Below are positions 5,935-13,150 of a stretch of DNA of 15,122 nucleotides, one piece after another. The position numbers and the translations under genes were made by a program. Source of the stretch: JBBRYW01 sp038253945 (GTDB lineage: Bacteria > Actinomycetota > Thermoleophilia > Gaiellales > Gaiellaceae); contig JBBSGR010000029.1 of NCBI GenBank assembly GCA_038253945.1, positions 1 through 15,122 on the forward strand. The letters are read 5' to 3'. Below the pieces are notes generated by a model that saw only the letters and a list, made by a program, of their open reading frames with translations, was not told the origin of the DNA and made no database searches. Position 1 is the stretch's first letter. Every line of letters starts with the position of its first letter.

Positions 5935-7177
5935 TCAGGCTGACGCGAGGCGCCACTGGTTGGCGACGATGATCGGGTGTCGATCGCCCTCAGCGGACAC
6001 GCCGAACACGTCGACCTCCGGACCGCCGACCATGAAGTCCGTGTGCACCGACGACTGGTTGACGCCCGCAGCCTGCAGCTCGGATTCGTTCAGCGCTTCG
6101 CCACCCTCGACGCAGTAGGCGAAGCCGCTGCCGTAGGCGAGATGCGAGGCCGCATTCTCGTCGAAGAGCCCGTTGTAGAAGATCCGACCAAGCCGTCCGA
6201 CTCGGGAGGTGCCGTCGACCAGTGCGAGCTCGCCGAGGCGGGCTGCTCCCTCATCGGTTCCTGTTTCCGCCCGGACGAACTCTCCGCCGGCGCTCGCCTC
6301 GACGCCGACGATCCTTCCGTGCTCGAAACGCAGCTCGAGATCGCGCACGATCGTCGCCGGAAGCGCAAGATCGATCGTCGCGCGAACAACGCCGTCGGCG
6401 CGCACGCGATCTGGGGTCGTGAACACCTCCTCGGTGGGGAGGTACGTGGCGACGGCCGAAAGAAGTCTCGGACGCGGCGGAACGCCATCGTGACCCAGGA
6501 AGTAGCCCGACCGTGAGATCCGTGCCCGGACCCTCGAACTGGATCGCGTCGAACCTTGCTTCGTTCAAAGACGTGGCCCGGGCGTCCAAGGCCCTGATGT
6601 GCGCCTCCCAAGCCGCGACCGGGTCATCCTCATCGAGGCGAACTGCCTCGCCCACGTCGCTCCAGAGCCGCTCGAGATCCCGCTCGCCGTAGACCAGCTC
6701 CGCCCACGCTTCGGTTGGGCAAGCCGCGATCGTCCAATTGACCGCTTTCGTGTTGATGTTCTTCAGATGTGCTTCGTCGAAAGCGATCGAGCGCGCCCTG
6801 CCAACACGTCCCTGGTCGAGATCGGCGAACAGCGTCGGTTCCGGATTGCCGGCCACGAGAATCTGCGCGGCCTGCTCCGCGCCCGCCGTTTCGAGCCGCT
6901 TCACCATCCAATCCGGCGTAAACGTGAGCACCTCGTCCGCGCCTTTGTCGATCATCGAGTGCTTGACATGCAGGTCGGCGTAGCGGACGTCGACGAAGCG
7001 AGCGCCGGCCGCGTATGCGGCGTCGGCGAGCTCGCGAACCAACGGGGCGAACTCGACTAGGCCATCGACGAGCACGTACTGGCCCCCGGCCACGTTCGCG
7101 CCGACCCTCACGACCAGCTGCGCATAGCGCCGTAGCCGCTCGGTCCCCGTTAGTCGTTTCACACTCGCCGATTCCAT
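5935..7177 (-). pseudogene. M29-family aminopeptidase, frameshifted near 6450
   Basis: The ATG at 7177 starts a frame that matches the N-terminal half of thermophilic-type metalloaminopeptidases (R-Y-A-Q-L-V-V-R-V-G-A-N-V, later F-E-G-P-G-T-D-L-T-V-G-L). Near 6450 the homology passes to another frame (Y-L-P-T-E-E-V-F-T-T-P), which carries L-G-E-L-A-L-V, F-D-E-N-A-A-S-H and S-V-H-T-D-F-M. These hold the expected metal ligands: two Glu, two His and an Asp. The total of about 414 residues is normal for the family. The residue seven after the S-H histidine, a Tyr in characterised enzymes as I recall them, is Phe here. The junction needs a one-base insertion or two-base loss. A -10-like TAGAGT eight bases before the ATG suggests leaderless transcription. 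Real decay or sequence error cannot be told apart here. Confidence 0.8.
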
Positions 7178-7185
7178 CGGCTGTG

Positions 7186-7191
7186 ACTCTA
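7186..7191 (-). promoter_or_regulatory. -10-like element of the aminopeptidase gene
   Basis: TAGAGT on the minus strand, ending eight bases before the ATG at 7177. It fits TANNNT at the distance used by leaderless actinobacterial genes. No good -35 is seen. Confidence 0.4.
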
Positions 7192-7293
7192 AGGAAGTTG
7201 CAACGGTGTCGAGGCGGCGATTTAGCCTGTAACCGCACGCTTAGCACTCCAGACGCGAACGCGTGGAGGGCGTCAAGACCTGAGGTAGCGTAC

Positions 7294-7307
7294 CGAACAT
7301 ATGTTCG
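7294..7307 (+). promoter_or_regulatory. LexA (SOS) box overlapping the dinB start codon
   Basis: CGAACATATGTTCG is a perfect 14-bp palindrome and matches the GAAC-N4-GTTC operator bound by LexA in Gram-positive bacteria. It covers the ATG at 7301. A TAGCGT at 7286-7291 could be the -10 of a leaderless transcript, so bound LexA would cover the transcription start. Confidence 0.82.
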
Positions 7308-8497
7308 TATCGCGCGAGGCGACGATCTTGCATGCGGACCTCGACGCCTTCTTCGCTTCCGTCGAACAGCGGGACGATCCGAGTCTGTGGGGCAGACCGG
7401 TCATCGTCGGTGGCGGGGTCGTGCTCGCCGCCAGCTACGAGGCGAAGGCTCGCGGGATCCGCTCGGCAATGGGCGGCGCGCAGGCGCGAAGGCTCTGCCC
7501 TGAGGCAATCGTCGTGCCACCGCGGATGGTGGCCTACGCCGAAGCGAGCAAGGCGGTCTACCGCGTGTTCGAGGACACGACGCCCTTGGTCGAAGGGCTT
7601 TCGATCGACGAAGCGTTCCTCGACGTACGCGGGATGCGACGCCTCGCAGGCAACCCGCTGGAGATTGCGGTACGACTGAAGCGCAGCGTCCGCGAACGCG
7701 TGGGGTTACCGATCACGGTTGGGATCGCCCGCACGAAGTTCCTCGCCAAGGTGGCCAGTGGGGTGGCCAAACCCGACGGGGTCCTCGCGGTAGCGCCGGG
7801 TGGCGAGCTGGCCTTTCTCCACCCGCTGGCCGTCGAGCGGCTCTGGGGCGTCGGGCCGGTGACCGCGAACAAGCTCCGGTCACGGGGGATCACGACCGTC
7901 GGCCAGGTCGCGCAGCTCGCTGAGCCGGTCCTCGTGTCGATGCTCGGGCGGGCCGTAGGGCGTCAGCTCCACGCGCTTGCGCACAATCGCGACCCGCGAC
8001 CCGTGCGGGTCGGGCGTCGGCGCGGCTCTGTCGGGTCGCAGCGCGCGTTGGGCCGTTCGCCGAAGTCCTCCGCAGCCGTGGACGCCGTCCTCGTCTCCTT
8101 GGTCGATCGCGTCGCCATGCGCTTGCGAGCCGCGGGCCGCGTCGGTCGGACGGTTGTGGTGCGGCTGCGCTTCGCGGACTTCTCGCGGGCGACGCGGTCG
8201 CACACGCTGCCCTGTGCGACGGCCAACACGCGGACGATCCTGGCGACGGCGAGGGGACTGCTCACGATCGCCATGCCCATGATTGAGCAACAGGGCCTGA
8301 CGTTGGTCGGCGTCGCAGTCGCCAACCTGGAAAACGACGTCCCGGCGCAGCTCGCGTTGCCGTTTGATGGCTACTCGAGCGGCGCGCTCGATGCCGCGGT
8401 CGATGAAGTCCGTTTGCGCTTCGGCTCGGCGGCGATCACCCGCGCCGTCCTCCTCGGCCGCGATCAGGGATGGTCGCCACCGCTGCTCCCGGATTGA
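7301..8497 (+). CDS. dinB: DNA polymerase IV (Y-family translesion polymerase)
   Basis: 398 residues, full length for the family. H-A-D-L-D-A-F-F near the N-terminus gives the first metal-binding Asp13 and the steric-gate Phe18. S-I-D-E-A-F-L-D gives Asp103 and Glu104, completing the catalytic set. The thumb helix-hairpin-helix region follows (L-W-G-V-G-P-V-T-A-N-K-L), then the little-finger domain. Q-L-A-L-P-F (350-355) near the C-terminus fits the motif that binds the sliding clamp. It copies past damaged bases with low fidelity. The ATG at 7301 is the only reasonable start, since the next in-frame TTG would remove the motif's lead-in, yet it lies inside a LexA box. It is therefore SOS-regulated and probably leaderless. 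Divergent from the broken aminopeptidase gene. Confidence 0.95.
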   Translation: MFVSREATILHADLDAFFASVEQRDDPSLWGRPVIVGGGVVLAASYEAKARGIRSAMGGAQARRLCPEAIVVPPRMVAYAEASKAVYRVFEDTTPLVEGLSIDEAFLDVRGMRRLAGNPLEIAVRLKRSVRERVGLPITVGIARTKFLAKVASGVAKPDGVLAVAPGGELAFLHPLAVERLWGVGPVTANKLRSRGITTVGQVAQLAEPVLVSMLGRAVGRQLHALAHNRDPRPVRVGRRRGSVGSQRALGRSPKSSAAVDAVLVSLVDRVAMRLRAAGRVGRTVVVRLRFADFSRATRSHTLPCATANTRTILATARGLLTIAMPMIEQQGLTLVGVAVANLENDVPAQLALPFDGYSSGALDAAVDEVRLRFGSAAITRAVLLGRDQGWSPPLLPD

Positions 8498-8659
8498 CGT
8501 CTTTTCTCCAGCTGGATCAAGCCGGCATGAGCTCTAGACGAATCGTGAGCAGTCTGAGCAAGCGGCGATAGCGATGACGCATTTTCCCTCCCTCCTCTCT
8601 CTGACCTCAGGACGGATTTGGTGCCGCGCTTCTTCCCTCGACCTCGCAACTGCGATTTC

Positions 8660-9229
8660 ATGGGCTGCGTGTCGCCCGAGAACGTGACCGCCGCAGAGCT
8701 CGTCGCTCGCTGCCGGGCCGGCGACCAAGACGCCTGGCGCGAGCTCGTCGAACGATTCTCCCGCTACGTCTACGCGATCGCCGGGCAGGGATTCCGACTG
8801 CCCGAGCATGCGGCCGAGGACGTCTTCCAGGAGGTCTTCGCCCGCACCTACGAGCACCTCGACCGGCTCCGGGACGACGCGGCAATCCAACCCTGGCTCG
8901 CCCAGCTCACACGCAGGCTCTGCATCGACCACCTCCGCTCTTCGTCGCGCGAGCAGCTCGAGGAAGAGCCCGAGCCCGATGCTGCCGACGACGCGTTCGA
9001 GCGCCTGGACGAGTCGCTCGCGGTGCACGAGGCGCTCGCCGAGCTGCCCGAGCACTGCGCAGAGATCCTCGACCGGTTCTTTGCCAAAGACGAGAGCTAC
9101 CACACGATCGGCGAGGCCCTGGGCTTGCCCGCCGGGACCATCGCCAGCCGCATCTCCCGGTGCCTTGCAAAGCTGCGCGAGCACTTCGAGGGAAGAAACC
9201 CACCCGCTCAACCGTCTGGAGGTCGATGA
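8660..9229 (+). CDS. ECF-type RNA polymerase sigma factor
   Basis: About 189 residues from the ATG at 8660; a GTG at 8621, behind AGGACGG, would add 13 residues and cannot be excluded. Region 2 runs from L-V-A-R-C-R-A-G-D-Q-D-A-W through A-A-E-D-V-F-Q-E-V-F to W-L-A-Q-L-T-R-R-L-C-I-D-H-L-R. An acidic linker follows, then region 4 with A-L-A-E-L-P-E-H-C-A-E-I-L and the promoter -35-binding helix G-T-I-A-S-R-I-S-R-C-L-A-K-L-R. This is the two-domain layout of extracytoplasmic-function sigma factors. No transmembrane anti-sigma factor follows; the partner gene overlaps its stop codon (ATGA) and encodes a small soluble protein that might be the regulator. The signal and regulon are unknown. Confidence 0.9.
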   Translation: MGCVSPENVTAAELVARCRAGDQDAWRELVERFSRYVYAIAGQGFRLPEHAAEDVFQEVFARTYEHLDRLRDDAAIQPWLAQLTRRLCIDHLRSSSREQLEEEPEPDAADDAFERLDESLAVHEALAELPEHCAEILDRFFAKDESYHTIGEALGLPAGTIASRISRCLAKLREHFEGRNPPAQPSGGR

Positions 9230-9480
9230 CTCATTACGACGAGGACCGGCTGGCTGCGCTCCTGCGCGTGCTTCCGCCTGCGCCGGAAGCGTGGGTCAGG
9301 GCTGCGCAAGAGCTGCCGCTGGCGCGCCGAGGGCTCGACGAGATCGTCGCCCGTGCCGAGGCCGACGCCGAGTTCAGAGCGCTGCTCGTCGCCGATCTCG
9401 AAGCGGCGCTCGAGGTCGAGGGCTATGAACGAGACCCGGCTGTGGTCGAAGCGCTACGGCTGCGTTTGGCCAACGGTTGA
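9226..9480 (+). CDS. Small helical protein coupled to the sigma factor
   Basis: 84 residues. The ATG overlaps the sigma stop as ATGA and follows a good TGGAGG site. The protein is acidic and helical, with L-P-P-A-P-E-A-W-V-R-A-A-Q-E-L-P early and A-D-A-E-F-R-A-L-L-V-A-D-L-E-A-A-L late. The late part resembles the D-x-x-F-R-x-x-L-x-x-D-P-x-x-A-L pattern of nitrile-hydratase-like leader peptides, but the Gly-Gly cleavage site and modification enzymes are missing, so this may be chance. Strict coupling to the sigma gene suggests an anti-sigma or co-regulator role (inference). There are no membrane segments or zinc motif of classic anti-sigma factors. Confidence 0.75.
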   Translation: MTHYDEDRLAALLRVLPPAPEAWVRAAQELPLARRGLDEIVARAEADAEFRALLVADLEAALEVEGYERDPAVVEALRLRLANG

Positions 9481-10067
9481 GCGAAGGCGACGACCTGCTC
9501 GGCCTACGGGTCGGCGAGTTTCTCGACGAGTTGGCTTCACCGTCTCCCGTCCCAGCCTCGGGGTCGGCGTCCGCGCTCGTGGCTGCCATGGCCGCCTCTC
9601 TCGTGTCGATGGCCGCTCGACTCGCCCCCGACTGGGAGGACGCGCGCGGCGTGGCTGCCCAGGCGGACGCCCTGCGAATTCGCGCCGGCCGTCTCGTCCA
9701 GCTCGACGCCGAGGCCTATGGCGCCGTGCTCGCGCTCCGCGCGGATCCTCCTGACCAGCGACCCGAGGACCGCGACTTCCGGCTCGGCGGGGCGTTCTCG
9801 CATGCGGCCGACGTTCCGCTCGAGATCGCGAGCCTTGCCGACGACGTGGCGGACCTCGCCGCGCTCGTCGCGGACGCCAGCGCGCACGCGCCGCGAGCGG
9901 ATGCCGCGGGCGCGGCGGTGCTGGCGGCAGCGGCCGCGCGGAGCTCGGCGAGTCTCGTGTCCGTCAACCTGGCGGTGGCGGAAGGCGATCTCCGTCCCGC
10001 GCGGGCGCAGATGCATGCCGCGGCGGCCGAGCTCGCAGCTCAGCGCGCGCTCGAGGCATCGGGCTGA
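9477..10067 (+). CDS. Cyclodeaminase/cyclohydrolase family protein (FTCD C-terminal-like)
   Basis: 196 residues starting at a TTG that overlaps the stop of the small protein gene (TTGA), so expression depends on coupling. The N-terminus G-E-F-L-D-E-L-A-S-P-S-P-V-P-A-S-G-S-A, followed by an Ala-rich helix A-L-V-A-A-M-A-A-S-L-V-S-M-A-A-R-L, matches the all-helical formiminotransferase-cyclodeaminase family, which handles formimino- or methenyl-tetrahydrofolate. In many members the start is P-G-G-G-S; here it is P-A-S-G-S, so one loop glycine is replaced. The C-terminal half is helical with L-V-S-V-N-L-A-V-A. Linked to the sigma factor operon, its exact job is unclear. It ends 28 bases inside the convergent cyclase gene. 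Confidence 0.8.
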   Translation: MSEGDDLLGLRVGEFLDELASPSPVPASGSASALVAAMAASLVSMAARLAPDWEDARGVAAQADALRIRAGRLVQLDAEAYGAVLALRADPPDQRPEDRDFRLGGAFSHAADVPLEIASLADDVADLAALVADASAHAPRADAAGAAVLAAAAARSSASLVSVNLAVAEGDLRPARAQMHAAAAELAAQRALEASG

Positions 10068-13000
10068 GCGAGGTCCGCGAGGTAGGCCGCGGCACGCTCG
10101 GCGGACGGCGCGACGCCCTTGCGCTCGTAGAGCTCGTGTGCGCCACGGATCGCCGCGGCCGCACCGTCCGTGTCGCCGCTGAGCTGCAACACGCCGCCAA
10201 GCTCCCAGAGGCTGTCGGCGTGACCTCGAAGCTCATCTGAGGCCGATGCGGCCTCGACCGCCTGTTGCGCGAGACCCTTCGCCTGCTCGAGCTCGCCCCG
10301 ACGCGCAAGCACCCCAGCGCGTGTAGCCCACGCGATCACCTCGGTTGCCTTGTCGAGGCCGACTGCGGCCTCCTCCGCTTCGAGCGTCCAGCGTTCAGCT
10401 TCCTGATCCTGACCCTGAGCCGCCAATGCGCGCGCCAGCAAGGCGACGGTCGTCGCGTGGTACGCCCGCTCGCCCATGCGCGCAAGTTCCTTGGCAGCGT
10501 CCCGCAGCTCGGCCTCCGCTCGCTCGGGATCGTCGGCCAGCAGTTCGATGAGCCCTGCGACGTCGCCCGTGCGTGCGAGCAGGAACGGCAGCCCTAGCTC
10601 TTCGAGCAGGGCGCGCGCGTCCGCGAGGTCGGATCGTGCGCGCGCGAAGTCGCCGCGCATGGCACGGAGGCCGGCGAGGCGCACCCGGCAGGAGGCCACC
10701 GCGCGCCGGTCGCCGCCGACGCGATCGAAGATCTCCTCGCAGCGGTCGATCGCCTCGCTCGCATGCACAGGCCCCCAATAGAGGGCCGAGGCCAGGGCCG
10801 AAAGGATCCGCGTCCGCATCGGGAGGTCCGATGCCGCCTCGGCGTGCTCGAGGGCCCGCTCGAGCAGCTCCTGCGCCGCGCCGAGCTGCAGCTCGAAGGA
10901 CGCTGAGAGCGAAGCCTGGACGCGCAGCGCGTGTGCGAGGCAGCGATTGTCGCGGTTCGCCGCGAAATAGTCGATCGCGCGCCCCAGCTCCGCCCGGCCC
11001 TTCTGGACCGACGCCGGGTCGAGGCGGACGCGCAGCCACACCGCGTCGGTCGACGCCCTGGCGACGAGCTGATCGTCCTTCAGCGCCTCGCCGATCTCAC
11101 GGGCCTCGCCAATCGTCAGGTGTGCCAGACCCGATTCGCCGAGGTCGAGCAACGCCTCCGCGAGGTCGAGCAGGAGCCCGCCCCGCTCGGGATCCTCACG
11201 AGGAAGGAGCGTCGCCGCGCGGTCGATCAGGTTCGCGGCGGCGGGCATGTCGCCGCGGGCGGCGGCGCGCCGTCCCGCTATGCCGAGCTGCTCGGACCCG
11301 CGCCGGGCGAGCATGGGATCGGGCAGGCCGAGGTCCGCCCTCAGCTCGTGCGCCTGCTCGAGGTGATAGCCGACGATCTCCTCGTACTGGCGCCTGGGCC
11401 CTGCGCCGTCGCCGGCCAGCCAGCCGCCGAACCGCTCATGGAGATCCGCGCGCGTCGACTTCGACAAGCCGCCGTACGCCGTGTCGCGCACGAGCGCATG
11501 CCGAAAGCGGAAGCCGTCGCGGGCGGCGAAGGCCTGACGATCCGGCCTGAGCAACTCCTTGCGGACGAGCGCCTGGAGAACCGTGTCGACGTCGAGCTCG
11601 CCCCCGGCGAGGTTGCGGAGCGCGCGCACCGAGAAGACGTTCCCGATCACCGAGGCTCGCGTGAGCGTCGAGCGCTCCTCCGCGCCGAGGCGGTCGAGCC
11701 GGGCCTGGAGAAGCACGTGGATCGTCTGCGGCAGCGGCGCAGTCTCGAGCTCGCGGCCGAGCTCCCAGCCCTCCCCCGCAGGACGGATCGAGCCGTCCTC
11801 GATCAACATCGCGAGTATCTCCTCGACGAAGAGCGGGTTGCCCTCGGCGACGGGGAAGATCCGGTCACTCAGGCGCGCCGCGAGCTCGCCGCGCCCGACC
11901 GTCGACTCGATCAGCTCGCGGCAAGCATCGTCCGAGAGCGGCTCCAGCAACGTCGTCACCGCGTTGAGCTTCCCGCCCGACCACCCGGCGCGGGTCTCGA
12001 GGAGCTCGGGCCGAGCGAGGCAGAGGACGAAGATCGGAAAGCCACGGCTCCAGTCGGCGAGATGCTCGATGAGATCGAGCAAGGTCGGCTCGGCCCAGTC
12101 CAGATCGTCGAGGACGACGACGACCGGCCGGCGCTCGGCCAGTGACTCGAGCAGCTTCCGCAGCGCCCAGAACGTCTCCTCCGCCGGAACCGGGTCCTCC
12201 GCCAATCCGGTGGCCGCCGCCACTCCCGCGACGATCCGCGCAGCGTCGCTCTCGTCCGCCACGAGCTCCAGGATTCGGGCCCGGGCGTCCGTGGCGCTCG
12301 TCGTTTCGTCGATCCCGGCGGCTTGCTCGACAACCCTCCGCACGGGCCAGAACGTGATCCCTTCGCCGTACGGGAGGCAGTTTCCCCGCAGGACCGTTGC
12401 CTCATCGAGCCCTTCCAGGAGCTCGGCCGCGAGACGTGACTTGCCCACGCCGGCAGGCCCAAGCAGCGAGAAGAGCTGACACGTCTGGCCGCTCACGGCC
12501 CGTTCGAACGACTGCTTGAGCAACGCCAGCTCGCGGTTGCGCCCGACAAATGCCGCGCCGCTCGCCGTGCGTCCCGCGCCGCCCCGGTCGGGCAACCCAA
12601 GCACAAGCGCGGCTTCGACCGGCTCGGTCTTGCCTCGAAGGATCAGCGAGCGCGGCTCGTCCGCTTCGACTCCGTCGCGCGCGAGTCGGAGCGTCGTCCT
12701 CGCGGCCAGGATGTCGCCCGGCTTCGCCTCGCCCTGGAGCCGCGCGGCGACGTTGACCACGTCGCCGGTCACCAGGCGTTGGGCCTCGACGTCCACGCTG
12801 GTCGCGACCTCGCCGCTGGCCAGCCCGATCCGCACGGCGAGCTCGACCTCCAGCCCCGGGGCGAGTCGTCGGTTCAGCTCGACAACCGCCGTCCGAATCT
12901 CGATCGCCGCGCGCAGCGCTCGCAGGGCGTCGTCCTCGTGCGTTGCCGGGATTCCGAACACCGCCATCACCGCGTCGCCGATGAACTTCTCGACCGTTCC

Positions 13001-13141
13001 GCCGTGGCGCTCGAGCACCGCGGAGACGACGGAGAAGTAGCGATCGAGTACGCCGCGGAGCGCCTCGGCGTCGACCGACTCGCCGAGCGAAGTGGAATCC
13101 GTCAGGTCGACGAACACGACCGTGACGGTCTTCCTGACCAT
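10040..13141 (-). CDS. Class III nucleotide cyclase / STAND-type ATPase / TPR-like regulator
   Basis: 1033 residues. The N-terminal class III cyclase domain (1-185) has the metal-binding aspartates in V-F-V-D-L-T-D-S-T (Asp12) and F-I-G-D-A-V (Asp56), Lys52 before it, and N-V-A-A-R with Asn130 and Arg134, so it looks catalytically competent. Next is a P-loop ATPase module: F-V-G-R-N-R-E-L, Walker A G-P-A-G-V-G-K-S (228-235), Walker B V-V-V-V-L-D-D-L-D-W (around 345). The remaining 600 residues are Ala/Leu/Glu-rich helical repeats of tetratricopeptide type. This architecture is common in actinobacterial signalling proteins. It starts nine bases after the GFP-like gene, so they are one operon and the GFP-like protein may be its partner (inference). 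The 3' end overlaps the convergent cyclodeaminase gene. Soluble, no membrane segment seen. Confidence 0.92.
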   Translation of the reverse strand: MVRKTVTVVFVDLTDSTSLGESVDAEALRGVLDRYFSVVSAVLERHGGTVEKFIGDAVMAVFGIPATHEDDALRALRAAIEIRTAVVELNRRLAPGLEVELAVRIGLASGEVATSVDVEAQRLVTGDVVNVAARLQGEAKPGDILAARTTLRLARDGVEADEPRSLILRGKTEPVEAALVLGLPDRGGAGRTASGAAFVGRNRELALLKQSFERAVSGQTCQLFSLLGPAGVGKSRLAAELLEGLDEATVLRGNCLPYGEGITFWPVRRVVEQAAGIDETTSATDARARILELVADESDAARIVAGVAAATGLAEDPVPAEETFWALRKLLESLAERRPVVVVLDDLDWAEPTLLDLIEHLADWSRGFPIFVLCLARPELLETRAGWSGGKLNAVTTLLEPLSDDACRELIESTVGRGELAARLSDRIFPVAEGNPLFVEEILAMLIEDGSIRPAGEGWELGRELETAPLPQTIHVLLQARLDRLGAEERSTLTRASVIGNVFSVRALRNLAGGELDVDTVLQALVRKELLRPDRQAFAARDGFRFRHALVRDTAYGGLSKSTRADLHERFGGWLAGDGAGPRRQYEEIVGYHLEQAHELRADLGLPDPMLARRGSEQLGIAGRRAAARGDMPAAANLIDRAATLLPREDPERGGLLLDLAEALLDLGESGLAHLTIGEAREIGEALKDDQLVARASTDAVWLRVRLDPASVQKGRAELGRAIDYFAANRDNRCLAHALRVQASLSASFELQLGAAQELLERALEHAEAASDLPMRTRILSALASALYWGPVHASEAIDRCEEIFDRVGGDRRAVASCRVRLAGLRAMRGDFARARSDLADARALLEELGLPFLLARTGDVAGLIELLADDPERAEAELRDAAKELARMGERAYHATTVALLARALAAQGQDQEAERWTLEAEEAAVGLDKATEVIAWATRAGVLARRGELEQAKGLAQQAVEAASASDELRGHADSLWELGGVLQLSGDTDGAAAAIRGAHELYERKGVAPSAERAAAYLADLAQPDASSAR

Positions 13142-13150
13142 TGGCCGAGC

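Noticed and set aside
9226..9480. A RiPP precursor peptide with leader-like F-R-x-x-L pattern
   Set aside because: No Gly-Gly cleavage site, no core peptide and no modifying enzyme nearby; kept only as a remote resemblance.
10573..12479. Long plus-strand frames opposite the cyclase gene (for example 10931-12145, 11559-12479)
   Set aside because: Arg/Ser-rich antisense shadows of a clearly conserved multi-domain gene; no domains of their own.
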